Part shown: positions 50,458 through 62,300 of the stretch, piece by piece | Position numbering within the stretch: position 1 is the first letter of the stretch | Layout: each line of letters opens with the position of its first letter | Source: Drosophila persimilis | Taxonomy: Eukaryota; Arthropoda; Insecta; Diptera; Drosophilidae | Length of the DNA: 64,000 nt | Assembly: GCF_003286085.1 (NCBI RefSeq) | Contig: NW_020825288.1 | Span: 10,354,001 to 10,418,000 of the forward strand | Direction of reading: 5' to 3' | Made by a program: the position numbers and the translations under genes | The notes under the pieces: generated by a model | Told to the model about the DNA's origin: nothing | Database searches by the model: none | The model's input: the letters and a program-made list of their open reading frames with translations, nothing else

Positions 50458-51807
50458 ATGTCGAGCATCCAAAGTATTTTGATCCTGCTGGGAGTTTTCT
50501 GTGCGGTGCAGTCCCAGAAATTGTTTGTGAAAGAGCTCCATACACTACACCAGTGGACGAATATTAGTTCGAGCCACCAGTTCCTCCCCGTGGATGTGGA
50601 CATCGAGTACGGAGATGAGGGGAGGCACCGCACCTTCCTTACTATTCCACGCCTGAGCCTGGAAACGCCCTTCACATTAGCCACTGTGGTCGCCAGTGAC
50701 AACGAGCTATTGGAGAATCCTCGCCTGGAGGCCTACCCCAGTGCAGAGTGGCATATTCTACCGAATAACTGTTCCGGCCTCACCTCTGCCATAAGAACCT
50801 TCGTGAGTGAGTCTGAAAAGATAACCATTCAAGAGTTCAAGACATCCATCTTTTCGGCAGATCGATGAATGCTGGCGCCTTTGGGTGGTCGACTCGGGGC
50901 AGGTGAACTCGCTGCAGCTGTGTCCCCCTCAGATTCTCACCTTCGATTTGGTCAAGGATGAGCTGGTGCAGCGGCACACATTACCCCCACACGCGTACAC
51001 GCCCAGCGTGTCGATCTTCACGGCTCTTGTGGTGGATCTGGTGGAGAGCGGGGCACCAAATAAGTGCCTGGGTGGCAAGGCGTACGTATCCGATGCCTGG
51101 GGCTATGGCCTGATCGTCTACGACTCTCTCAGCGGCAAGTCGTGGCGCATAGAGCACGATTCGATGAAGCCTGTGGAGCGCCTTACCCGCTCCAGCAACT
51201 CGCACGCGGGCATATTCACAGTAAGCTTGAGCCCTAGCGAAGCCGAAGGTAAGCTTCATCTTTTGATGTTAGAAGAACTCCTTTTATAATCTTGGGTCGG
51301 TATACTGCAGATCGATTTTTGTACTTCCACACTCTGAATGGCTTAAATGAGGTCGCCATTCCACTTTCTCTGGTCAATAATGAAACTGTTTGGCAGTCCG
51401 CTAACTCCAGCGAAGTCAAGGATCAGTTCCGAGTACTCGGCACAAGAGGCATTCAGTGCGAATCGGAAGTTATGGACATCTCTGGCAATCTGTACTGCAG
51501 TCTCATTAGCTTGGGAGCTCTCATTAGCTGGGAGGAGCACTCAAATTACACGGCGGATGACCTGCGGGTCGTGGCCTATAACCCGCAAAAGATTAAGTTC
51601 GTCACTGGCCTCAAGATCAACCGAAACTCCAAAGGCGAGGAGGAGCTCTGGGCCCTGAGCAGCGAGCCGAAACTTTTTGTCGGTGGCACATTGCGGGAGA
51701 ATGAGGTCGAGTTCCAGATAATTGGCTGTCGCACCGCTGACCTGCTTGCCAATACTCCGTGTACGGTGGGGGCTGCGGAGACCACGCCCACGCTCACGCA
51801 AGTTTAG
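50458..51807 (+). CDS. yellow-e3: Yellow-family secreted protein, probably Yellow-e3, three coding exons
   Basis: Exons 50458-50802, 50861-51248 and 51311-51807 join in frame (TTC|ATC, then G|AT) for 409 residues. A signal peptide at about residues 1-19 (MSSIQSILILLGVFCAVQS) is followed by a complete Yellow domain: FLTIPRLSLETPFTLATVV, IDECWRLWVVDSGQV, CPPQILTFDLVKDELVQRH and AYVSDAWGYGLIVYDSLSGK. Several N-glycosylation sequons are visible (NISS, NCSG, NETV, NSSE, NYTA), as expected for a secreted protein. It is the third of three head-to-tail relatives, and the extra intron separates it from its neighbours. It has its own Inr/DPE promoter in the short gap after yellow-e2. The molecular function is not established for this paralogue. 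Confidence 0.9.
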
Positions 51808-51838
51808 ATGTAATATAATTTTGAAAAGTTTTAAACTG

Positions 51839-52050
51839 TATCGATAAGAAGTAGCGATATCTCGCCTTTAAAATGCTACCATTTCAACAATCCATTAAAT
51901 TTCATTTGTAACATAGGGGATATAATAGGGGAACATTAATTGGCTGGTTTTTTTAATTCTCGCGACTTTGGCAGTCGATAGAATCGATGTCGAACTGTTT
52001 CTTCGAATCGGTAATGGCTCTCTTTTACGCTCTCGTTGAATCGATTATTG
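51839..52050. promoter_or_regulatory. TATCGATA/CGATA/ATCGAT motif cluster (candidate boundary element)
   Basis: TATCGATA at 51,839-51,846 is the exact DRE core and contains CGATA. It is followed by GCGATATC, GTCGATAG, AATCGATGTCG and GAATCGATTATTGAATCG within about 200 bp. Drosophila BEAF-32 and DREF bind such sites at promoters and insulators. Binding here is inferred from motif density only. Confidence 0.4.
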
Positions 52051-52623
52051 AATCGGTAGCAACGATGAGTTTCTTTCTATATACGGATAGATTGGTTCCT
52101 GAAAAACCGAGTAAAAAAAGACATTGAGCGTATGCAAAAATATTTTACTGGTTCCTTGTCTCTAAAACATATTGATCATTTCGGGCCGCTCTATTCGAAT
52201 GAACGGCCGCAGACCCAAAATGAGTTTAATCAGATGATTAGTTTCTTCTAACTTTCTCTGAAGTGGTCTCCCAACACGATTCTAATTCAATTTATAGAGA
52301 AGGCGACGACTTTAATCTCAAAGATCCATCAATTGCTCAAGGTTTTCATATTGACTGGCAACCATCTCTTTTAGATGTGATGCCCCAATATAGAAAAATA
52401 TCTATGCAAAGAGATGGATTTAAATAAACGCGAAAAGTACTTTATATGTGTACATACGTATGTGTATAAATTATTCATTTTTATATATTCTGGCATATTT
52501 AATCGGAACTGGAAGGTGAGCATGATCCTCTATGGTGGCCGGCCACCGAGTCATAGATTTTATGTGGCAGTAATGGGATCATACTACCTTTTGGCTTCCT
52601 TGGTTCTGGGATTTTTCTAAATG

Positions 52624-52953
52624 TTTAATCCGAGTTTTTTCCGCCATAATGTGGACCAGCTCCTGCCTGGCGATCATAGCGCTCCGATCCACTCCACTCT
52701 CTTCTCCTTGAGTAGCTTCTTCTCCGCTTTCTGCTCCCCTTTGTAAGAGTTTGAAGCAGATTTGGAAGCCAAGCTTCTGCTTGGCATCCAAGAACACTGC
52801 ATGCTCCGAAGTAACTTTTCGTAAGGAGAAGCTGTTCGAGGCAGGTATAATTTTGCTGCCCGCGCTATCACTTGTGAGTCGCCAAGAGTAATTTTTGCAG
52901 AATATACAATTGCAGTGTTCTGTATATAAAATCCTTAGATCAACTTTTATCAA
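52624..52953 (-). pseudogene. Ambiguous coding-like patch, possibly a decayed gene
   Basis: Two overlapping minus-strand frames both look protein-like. One contains KVTSEHAVFLDAKQKLGFQI and later MIARQELVHIMAEKTRIK. The other, shifted by one base, contains GEQKAEKKLLKEKRVEWIGA and stops at the position where the first reads MIARQ. A single ancestral frame interrupted by indels would explain this, but no family was recognised and neither frame has a good start. Confidence 0.25.
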
Positions 52954-53251
52954 AAATTGAGCGACATTGTCAAACCACCAACATTCGGCATCATACAGTA
53001 AAGTACATATATTATAGAATTGAGAAATTGTTTCTCATCCCATGGTATCGGGATGGAGGTATACACACAAAAAACTTATCAATTGCATGAGATAAAGTCT
53101 TTAGTAATGTTTCAAATCAGCTTGGAAAACGGAATTCGAATATTTATTTAAGAAAATAGGGTATAGAGATGTACAAGCAACAAGTGTTCAAATGACGTAA
53201 CATTTCATGCTTACTTACGTTCCATTACATTCCATATGCTGTGTTCTTTGT

Positions 53252-53851
53252 TGAAACCTTATTTTAAGCACGATATAAGATTGGCTTGTAGAAAATTGAT
53301 TTATTAATCGGATCAAATTACGTGTTCAGTAATTTATAGTAATAATATTCAACCGAATACAAAAAACGGGCAATATGATGGATTTGAATACAAATAATTC
53401 GTCAGTATATTTAAGATATATATTAAAATTTGGGACGTTGCGAATCTATGTATATTGATCTAAAAGAACAATTTACACACAGTATTATTTTCCGCCGTTT
53501 ATCTCAAATTTTACTTGTTTAAATTGAGGGGGGTCTAGTGGGCTAAGTTCGTTTTTTCATCGGTATATATGCGGTATTTCTGATGGTCAGACGGTCTGCT
53601 AATTTTGAATGGGCAATAAAAAAGTGTATGGACAACAGGCAAAAACAACCAAGTCAAATTGCAAGGCTCGTACGAACCTCACCTCGCGTGTGACGACATT
53701 ATACCCTGAGACAAAATCGGATTTTTGACTTCAAGGTATGTTAAGCAAAAAGGTGGATTTTACGTTTTGCCCACTGTCCATAACCTCTTATCCTCCCATT
53801 ATGTAGCAAATGTGTAGTTGCCGTATAATTGCCATGTAAATGTAAACATAA
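53252..53851 (+). repeat. Dispersed repeat, copy 2 (unclassified, probably transposon-derived)
   Basis: This is the second copy of the element at 21,110-21,826, in direct orientation, slightly shorter and diverged. The best-conserved parts are AATATTCAACCG near 53,346, CTAGTGGGCTAAG near 53,536, the TCAGACGGTC to GAACCTCACCTCGCGTG section at 53,586-53,690, and CTCCCATTATGTAGCAAA near 53,794. Its right end lies about 460 bp before the pasha start codon. Confidence 0.7.
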
Positions 53852-54313
53852 AAAACTTATAAGTTCGCGGTGAATTGTTTCTTTAATCAATAAAAGCAAT
53901 CTTTATTAAGCAAAAAGTTAATAAAAAGTTGAATAGGCATTTGGAGGCACGTGCGGAAAGTATTGCTTTGGTGGTTTGTGGTGATCTGTGGTGCAACATA
54001 CACAGAATCCATCGCATCGCATCGCAAAAGCCGCTTCCCACGGGCGCCCCAAACCACTAACTCCGCAAAAAAAAAACAACAGAAAACCCACAAGAACTTG
54101 GTTGGGATAGCTTCGGTTTATCCGGTTCTTTCCATGCTCCAATAAAGAAACGTGAAAAGTGTACAAGTTGGGGGTCTCTGGCTTAACCAATGTGGCACTT
54201 CCAATGAAAAATCAATTACAAGTCGTTGGACGTTCTCAGTATTGGTTATTGGCAAGAAGAGCCCACAGGCAGCTATAAGAGTTACAATTGTAAAGATAGA
54301 TTAGCGCTTAAGC

Positions 54314-56833
54314 ATGTCCGAGGATGCAGAGACCATGGCACAGGAGTTGCCGGCTCCGGCAAACAGGAAGCGCGCCCGACTGGAGGATGAGGAGCAGGCG
54401 CTAAAGGTTGCCGGCTTCTCGCTGAGCGCCATTGAGGAGATGCGACAGACGCGCGACGCCGAGCTGCAGAGCGAGTCCATGGACCAGCAGCTGCGCCAGT
54501 TCCAGGTGCTCGACGAGATAGGCACGGCCAGCGATGAGGATGAGTCAGGTGAGTGAGGCGTATGCGAGGTGATGTCTGCCGCAGGTCTTATCTCGCTCTC
54601 GATCTTCCCCGGAGCAGAGCCGCTTATCATTGAGCAAATACAGGAGGCTGATAAAAAAGGCAAACTGTAAGACAAAAAAAAAACAGATTCAGATTTCTTT
54701 CGGAGGTGTACCTGGCAGGTGCAATCGCCTTGGCGATTTCTGTAACAGTTCTTGGGCTGATCTCATCATGCGCATGATACCCATTGTCCGGCTGGAGTGG
54801 CCCTCGAAGACAGGTACTGCCAGGAATAGAAAGTCCCCGATAGATTCCCAGAGGATGAGTCAATCTTTTGTGGTGGCCCTACTTCACATCCCCCAGAAAT
54901 GCAGCTTATATAAATAATCTTTGTCTCCCTCTCACTGCTAGAAGACGAAAATAGCGAAAAGCTGACAGGCGAAAACGGTGGCGATGACGAAGATGCTGGC
55001 GATGGTGAGGGCGATGAATACGATTCCTCGGACTTTGATGACGACGAAATTGAGAATCTCCTGGATGAGAAGCTGCCTGATGAACTGCGCGAATCCAAGC
55101 GACCCAAATACGAGCAGCGCTTCAAGACCGTAATGGAAGGTAAGTGAGCATCCGTCCAGCATAGGCCGAAAGTGATCCTTCATTACATTACAGAGAAGCG
55201 TCACAATCACTTCGAGGTGCTGCCCGAGGGTTGGGTGCAAGTGACGCATAACAGCGGTATTCCGCTCTTCCTGCACCGTAAGACGCGCGTCTGTTGCGCC
55301 TCTCGGCCGTACTTCCTGGGCACCGGAAGTGCCCGCAAGCATGCCGTACCATTGGGGGCTATACCCTGCCTAAACTATCGTCGTGCTCTGGATGAAGAGG
55401 CCGAGGCTGAACAGCAAATCAAAGAGTCCACCCCGCCGGCAGGCGTTTGTCCCATTGCTGCTGTTGCCAAGGCCGCTGATGAGGAACCTATGGCTGTGGA
55501 GGGTAAGGAGACAAGCGAAGCTACCACAGAGCCTACGACGACGACTAAGCCCAATGTTAAGAACGAGGCAGAGCCCGAGACACTTGCCGCTGTGATACCA
55601 GCAGCAAAAATCGTCACCGTCAAGGAGAACACACAGACGGAGTCGGTGACTCCGGACCAACTGAATGCCTACTGCCAGAAGCTGTTCAAGTTCAAGGTGA
55701 TCCGTGTGCTGCGCTTCCGCAGCTGGAATGCGCGCCGCAGGTTCACCAAGAACCGAAAGCACATCAAGAACATCCAGAGACCCACTCTGCCCGATGGCAC
55801 GAAGCTTATCAAGTTCCCCATTCTGGCGGCTAGCGGCGAGGGCAACACCAATCCTCGTGCGCGCAAGGAATGGATCATGAACCCGAACGGCAAAAGCTTT
55901 GTCTGCATCCTCCACGAGTATGTGCAGCACGCCTTGAAGACGCAGCCCACCTACGAATTCAAGGAGTTGCAGAATGCGGCGACGCCCTATTCGGCGATCG
56001 TTTCGGTGAACAATCTGAAGTATGGTACGGGCTATGGCACCAGCAAAAAGCAGGCCAAGTCGGAGGCGGCACGAGAGACCCTGGAGATTCTCATACCCGA
56101 TGTCAAGGACAAAATAACGGGCAACAAGGACACGAAGGGCGCCACAGCCAAAAAGGGACAAAGCGATCTATCAGTGAGTGCCACAAAATCAATAACACGA
56201 AGAAGGACAATTACTATTCAAACTCTTTTAGGTATTCGATGATATCCGGATTGAGGATCCCCGAGTCACCGAATTCTGCAACAAGACGACAGAGCCTTCT
56301 CCCAATGCCATTCTCCTCACGTGTCTGCAGCGTAATTACGGCAGCGATGTGCAAATTAGCCAGGAGATTAATCGGACGGCCAACAACAAGAACGAGTTTA
56401 CCATGACCGTCGGCAAGCACACCGCCAAGGTGGTGTGCAAGAACAAACGCGAAGGCAAACAGCTGGCCTCGCAGGCCATCCTCCAGGTTGGTATTAGCGG
56501 CTGGCTGGATTCAAATGAACCCATCTTAAATTTGATTCTTGACAGATACTGCACCCGCACATCCAAACGTGGGGCTCGCTATTGCGTTTGTATGGCAACA
56601 ATTCGATCAAGACGTTCAAGGAGAAAAAGCTAGAAGAGCAGGAGATCACCGTGCTGCAGAGCAAGGCGGCAGTGAATCAGCCAAACTACGCCATTCTCGA
56701 GAAGCTCAAGATGGAGATGCTCAAGCTGTCCGCCAAGCAGGAGAGCGTCCTCACCATGGGCACCTTTGTCCCTCCCAACGATGTCGATCTGCCCACATCG
56801 TCTGGCTCCAATCTGAACAATGTAGAATTATAG
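54314..56833 (+). CDS. pasha: Pasha, DGCR8 homologue, Microprocessor subunit, five coding exons
   Basis: Exons 54314-54548, 54942-55139, 55194-56173, 56232-56486 and 56546-56833 join in frame for 651 residues. Order: basic nuclear-localisation-like RKRARLED near residue 20; acidic stretch at about 80-120; WW-like dimerisation region at about 154-185 (LPEGWVQVTHNSGIPLFLHR); heme-region motif IPC with Cys about 203; first dsRNA-binding domain at about 378-445 (KSFVCILHEYVQHAL, GTSKKQAKSEAARETLEIL); second at about 494-565 (CKNKREGKQLASQAILQ); C-terminal helix expected to hold Drosha. Pasha binds primary microRNA hairpins in the nucleus and positions Drosha for cleavage. All domains are intact. 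The poly-acidic and Thr/Glu linkers differ from human DGCR8, as expected. A weak initiator (TCAGTA) lies at 54,236-54,241. Confidence 0.96.
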
Positions 56834-57075
56834 CATACGGGAGCATCCTCTCTAAAGAGATCTGGCCTCTCACCCTCATGACAAGAGCTCACATCTACCA
56901 GTCTGCCAGATTTATGATTATAAATATAAAATTTACGACAATCGCGACACCATTCTTTAAATTCCCATGAATCCATTCAAATTGGGTTACGTCAAGACAG
57001 ATATTTGATAGCTATGATTATGTACGAGTAATTCATTTAGATTGAGTCTTGTTTAGATAATAATTTCAAGATCAT

Positions 57076-57081
57076 AATAAA
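57076..57081 (+). other. pasha: Poly(A) signal AATAAA of pasha
   Basis: This canonical hexamer lies 243 bp after the stop codon and is followed by AT-rich sequence. It is the most likely 3' end signal for pasha. Confidence 0.5.
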
Positions 57082-59159
57082 TAGTATTTCCATAAAGATT
57101 TCCTTGAAAGGGGTGGTTATAATGCTGCTTCTACTGACTGGAGCTTCTGTATGGAGTGTGTATATATTTTTAGGCGGTCTTTAAATGTAATCTAAAGTCT
57201 GTTTTTCTGTTGATTCATATAAATTTCTCGGTCTCAAATACATCATAACAGCTTCTCTGGCAAGAAATGTGGGAAAAACTACGATAAGAATAAATACTAC
57301 TTCCATATAAGGAAGCATCTATATTTTTTGAAAAATATAGTTTAATGTTTAGACATCAATTATTATTATTTTATTTCTTTATTTGATGTAAGAAATTGCT
57401 TATAATGCTAGTCTAACATGAGGTCTTAATAGGGCTAGCTTCCAGGGCCATCGACTGTAGAGGTTTTTGAAAATATGTCGTAAGGCCGGAATTTTAGGTT
57501 TGGTTTGGTCTCATTCAAATTGCTTTAATTCACTAAATTATAGTACTAAAATATCAGTCCCAAATTCTTGTCGAAAAATCTTCGTTAGTTTTACTTAATG
57601 TAAATCTTCATATTTTCCACTATTTCAATCAAAAATCTCTCAACAATACCCTATAGTTAGGACCGATCTGCAAGGGTATCTAAAAATGCGGCCGCACAGA
57701 AGCTCTTATTTCTAATCTTTTGCATCGTCTGGGAAATTTTAAAACTGTTAGCATACCATTGACCTTTAACCAATTTGGGGAAATGTTTCAAAGGCCTTAT
57801 AAAATAAAAAATGAAATATTTACATGGCCATTAGAGGTGCTTGTGGAGAACAGGGGGATGAGTGGTGGGTGGTGGGGGTTTCAGGTGAGTTGATGTAAAT
57901 ATTTCAAATGTATGTGTGCGTGCATCCACGAGTATATGGGTCCACGTTTTGTTTGTATGTATGCGTGCAATTATTTAAAAGACGATGCAGTCATAAATTA
58001 TGCTACATTTTCATTTCATTCTAACGTTTTCCTTTTTATAGCATTCCAACGAGCACACACACACACACACACACCCGTACAAGCTCATAGAGAGAGCCAG
58101 AGCGAGTAAGAGTGCCACAGGGAGGGAGGGAGAGGAAGAGAAGAGCTACGTCGCATTTGGCAGCACTGGCATCCACGAGTATCGTTAACTGCGCATCGAA
58201 AATCGCGCACGGAGAGAGAGAGAGACTGAACAGCAGCCATGCTGGAGATGGGAGATGAATGTTGATTTCCAACCTCGCGGCGCGGCGCCACAGTCATTTC
58301 TACAGGCATTCAGATGGATACTGCCACTGTATCTGTATCTTCAGTACTGGTTTGTTGCGTGGCGAGTGAAAAAGTGTCTGTTCCGGTGTTCCGTCGGATA
58401 GCTGGAGATCTGAACTGTGTGTGTGGCTCATGGTCTGCGATTTATAATTAAATCACTGTAACAGGACATCACAAAAACAGGGAGATAACGAGGAAAAAAT
58501 AGAAAAAGCCCCCACCAACATCCCAGCATCACTGCAGTGGAAGTGTCCGCTCGGCTGCCAAAAGCAAAATCACTTTTATTGACATTCATCTTTGTCGCCT
58601 GTCGCCCGTCGCCTGTCGCTTGTCGCAGTGTTGGTGTTGGTGTCGGTGTCGGTGCCGCTGTTCGTCGTCGTTGTCCCTATCGTGGTACCCTTCGCTGTTC
58701 CCTTTCCTGTTATCCTGTGTCCACCCCAGCTCCCGGTATATCGTGTGTCGCGTGCTGCAAGTGCGTGGTTTTGCCAAATCTCCGGATAAAGCGGTACACA
58801 CACCGTGCCGTGCGGGAGGAGAGACCAGAGCAGGAGAGACACGCGTGTTGCGTTTGATTTTTCGGTTAACGGCACAAAAATTGGGTCTCGCTAAGAGTCG
58901 CACATACACCACACATACACGACAAAAAAGAAAAACGAGAAAATCGGGTACACATCTCTCGTCTGCCAGGCAGAGGCCAGCATCCTCGTGGAATCGGTGG
59001 AATTCTGCTGCTCTTCTGTCGCATGCATATGTATGTATTTGTGTGTGTGGGGGGGAATTGGAATCGTGTCTAATGCATTTGGCCCGCTCTTGGCCACCTC
59101 TTGGCCCTTGGCCTAAGCAATTCAAAAATATGTAAATTATGTAAAATTCGATTGGAATT
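57082..59159. other. Non-coding DNA between pasha and the candidate 5' exon
   Basis: AT-rich sequence at 57.1-57.8 kb includes a CAAGGGTATCTAAAAATGCGG segment that resembles the terminal region of old fly transposons. After this come a CA run (58,054-58,075), GAGAG-rich promoter-like sequence (58,110-58,230) and GTCGCC/GGTGTC short repeats near 58,600-58,670. No coding sequence is supported. Confidence 0.45.
58054..58075. repeat. (CA)n microsatellite
   Basis: This is a pure CA run of about 11 units, followed by GAGAG-rich DNA. Confidence 0.9.
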
Positions 59160-59332
59160 TTTGTCAACGAATACGGCAACATCAACAGAACAGCCACATG
59201 AACATCATTGCCAGCAGCAGCAACAGAGAACAGAGAACAGGAAGAAGCAGGGAGCAATATAACGCGAATAGCAGCAACGGAACAGAATAGGAGGAGGAAC
59301 AACAAGCCAAAGAAGAGCAACTGTCATAGCAG
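59160..59332 (+). other. Candidate non-coding 5' exon with splice donor
   Basis: CAGCAG/AACAGA-rich sequence of fly 5'UTR character ends in ATAGCAG|GTAAGC at 59,332/59,333, a near-consensus donor. No acceptor or coding exon follows within the window, so the gene would continue beyond 64 kb. The start of the exon is arbitrary. Confidence 0.3.
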
Positions 59333-62300
59333 GTAAGCGCTGAACGGGAAAGGGTATGTGGAGCGGAGCGCATTAGGCGCCAAGTGTCAGCGGAGAACGT
59401 TGGAAAATTCAATAATCCGCCGTAGGGCGCCCAATTGCCTTCTACTCCATGGCCCCATCTGTGGCCCCCACCCCATCACCAAATATACATGTGTACGGTA
59501 TATGGGTATACGGTATATACGGGTATATGTATGCGCTTTGGCCTGGTCTACTCTGCTGTTGCCGGCGCTGTTGCCGACGTTTTCGCCGTCTGTTGCGTCC
59601 CCAAAAAGTAGGTTGACTTTCGGTCTGGTCCCCAGTCTGTTTGGGTCTTTGGTCTCTGGGACTATGTTTTGAATGGTCCCTGGGTCTGTGGGTCTTTCGA
59701 TGAATCTCTGGGTCTCTATTGCGCGCTGGTCTCTATTTCGCTCGTCTATTTTTGCGGATTTTTTCTCAATATCCATTCAGTATTCAGTTTCAATTACGGT
59801 CTCGTTTTCACCTTCTAGTTAATTTTTAGCGAAATTAAAGAACAACAAGGAACAATCAGCAAAATGTTGACGAAATGTGTATTTGTTTACTTAGCTTAAG
59901 ACCTACCCTCCCCACCCATCTCCTCACTATAAGCCCCGCAAAAAGTAGCCACCGGAATGGTCTTTGAAGTCTGATACGCAAATCCAGGTAATACGACCCG
60001 CGGGGCCCCCAGGCATCACAAAAAAGAGACAGCCCCCCCCCAACCCCAGGGTACCAAATTCTAGGAGGCATACACCCGTTTTATAGACCCTTCTTAATAC
60101 GTTTCCTTTTCTTTTTCGCTTCCTTGGCTTTCGCTTTTCATTCATCAATATTTCAAGCAAAATATTTTCTTTCAAGTTTTCCTCAATTTTGACCCGTCCG
60201 ATACAGTTTTTGGTATAAAAAGAGGTTCATTTCAAAATATACACCCACATGATGTCCTCAAATTTGATTAAGGCAGCGCCAGCGCATTGTTTCAGATTTT
60301 GATACTTTCACTTTCTTGTTTTAAGGCTTCTATAAAAAAAAGTTAATTTAATTTAAGTCGTTTCTTATAACAGACATAATTAAATAAAAGGGTATAAAAA
60401 GCTCAGCAAAGAAGATACAATTCTGAGGCGTATAAGCTATTTGCAGACTTAATAGGCATTAAAAGAAATTTTTACCATGCAAATTTAGATTTGTCTTATA
60501 ATAAAAAGAACAAGGCCTTATTTTGGCAGTGGGAATCTTTAATTCTTAAGACCTTATAACAGCTATTCTATAACCTTTAACAGAAAGTCAGCAATTTTTT
60601 GCCTAAATTATATTTAGAAATAGGTATTCAATTTTTTTTTTAAATTTTTGTATTTTTGTCAATCATTTTTCTTGATTTGAGAAAATGATATCCAGTTTTT
60701 CTACAGGGAAATATTGTACATACAAATTGTATTTCTGAAAAACAAAACCAAAGGCATACAACTTTATAACTAATCATTCTTTCTTTGCCCACAAAGTTGA
60801 TGATAAACTGAACGAATTTTTTGATTGTAAAAAGAGACATGTAAATGTTTCTCTTATGCAATTTATATTCCCAAACAGAGGCACACCAAAAAGTCCGCTT
60901 TATTTTATTTTATCTTATTTTATTTCTGATAATACCGACATTCCTTCGAAAGTTTGTTTTAATTAATATTCCGAAATGCAAAGCAGAAGAAGAAACCAGA
61001 CAAACAAAACAAACCAAAACAAACGAAATTATTTAAGTAAACGTGAAACTTGGCAACCAATCTGGAACCCCAAAAACCCTGGGCCTGAGCTTAGCTTGGG
61101 ACCCTTTCCATTTCGTCACCACCCACATTCACGGGGTTGCAATGGCAACCAACCTTGGGGGAAAGATGTGGCACCACAAGGTGCGTGTTCTTTGATGTCT
61201 GATAAGCAATGTGACACCTTCGGCTCAATGGATGACCGACCAGCGAGCGGCCCAATTCGACAGCAGCAGCCCAATCCCAATCTATCTGTTGGGAGCGGTG
61301 GGGGGCGGTACTTAATAATGCAAATACCCACAAAAACTTTTGTCTTCCATCAGACGTAAATTCCAAAAGGGGGGGCTTATCAAATTCTTAGAATGGCTTT
61401 ACACACAAATAGAAAAGTAAGCCAGAAAAATAGCACTCGGTTTGTCGTTACTTCGAGGGGTCCTGCTGCTATTCCTAGTCCTGTGTGGCAGGCTGGCAGG
61501 CAGGCAGGCAATTTGGTTGGGTAACAAATTATCAATGGCGAGGAAAATCAATAAACATTAATCTTTGGCGCGATTTTGTCTATATCCCCACATTATTTGC
61601 ATAGTTAATGGCCGCCACAATGGAGGCCGCCCGACGGGCATTTAACTCTGGCTAAGATTCGTTTTAATTGGATCGACAGAGCCAGGCAATGGCCTGGCAG
61701 GTCAAAAATTATTGCTCAGAACAGTGCCTACGTGGTTGGCTGCAAAAACTTTAGTTATGATTCGGGGATTGACAGATATTACTTCTCTATTCGTTCGATG
61801 GCTGAGATGAGAGATGAAAACAGTTGAAGCTTTGATTTATTTGCAATGAAATCCGACAATGGATTGATTGTGTCTGGCCTTAAGCACCGCACTCGAGGCG
61901 ACTGTGGCACTCAACCCGTTTCGGAGTGTAAGCCTCTCAAGGACCACCGGTAAGAGGTGGCAACAAAGAAGTATTAATGATGCTCAAGCATTTTCATCGA
62001 TAGGTAATTAACATAGATGGTGTGTAGGTGTAGATGTTGGTGTGTGTCCAGTGGTACCCTTCAGCGGCCTCAAGACAGAGGAAGGCAGGAGAAGATTGAA
62101 TCTCTTGTACAACATGTCGTATACATAATGTATAAATGGGGTTTTTGTCTGAGGCACTAGGCACCAGGCACCATGACATGTGTGTTTGCCATTAAGAGGA
62201 AAATGAAATGAAATGAAATGATTCTGCTAATAGACCCAAGGGAGGCTTGCCTTTTGATTGGATATCCTTGGACGTACATCCCCACCCATACAGTCCCCTC

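Larger units (their letters stand above)
51808..53251. other. Spacer after yellow-e3
   Basis: The block holds a possible ATTAAA poly(A) signal at 51,894-51,899, a cluster of TATCGATA/ATCGAT motifs and an ambiguous minus-strand coding-like patch near 52.6-52.95 kb. No intact gene is supported. Confidence 0.5.
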
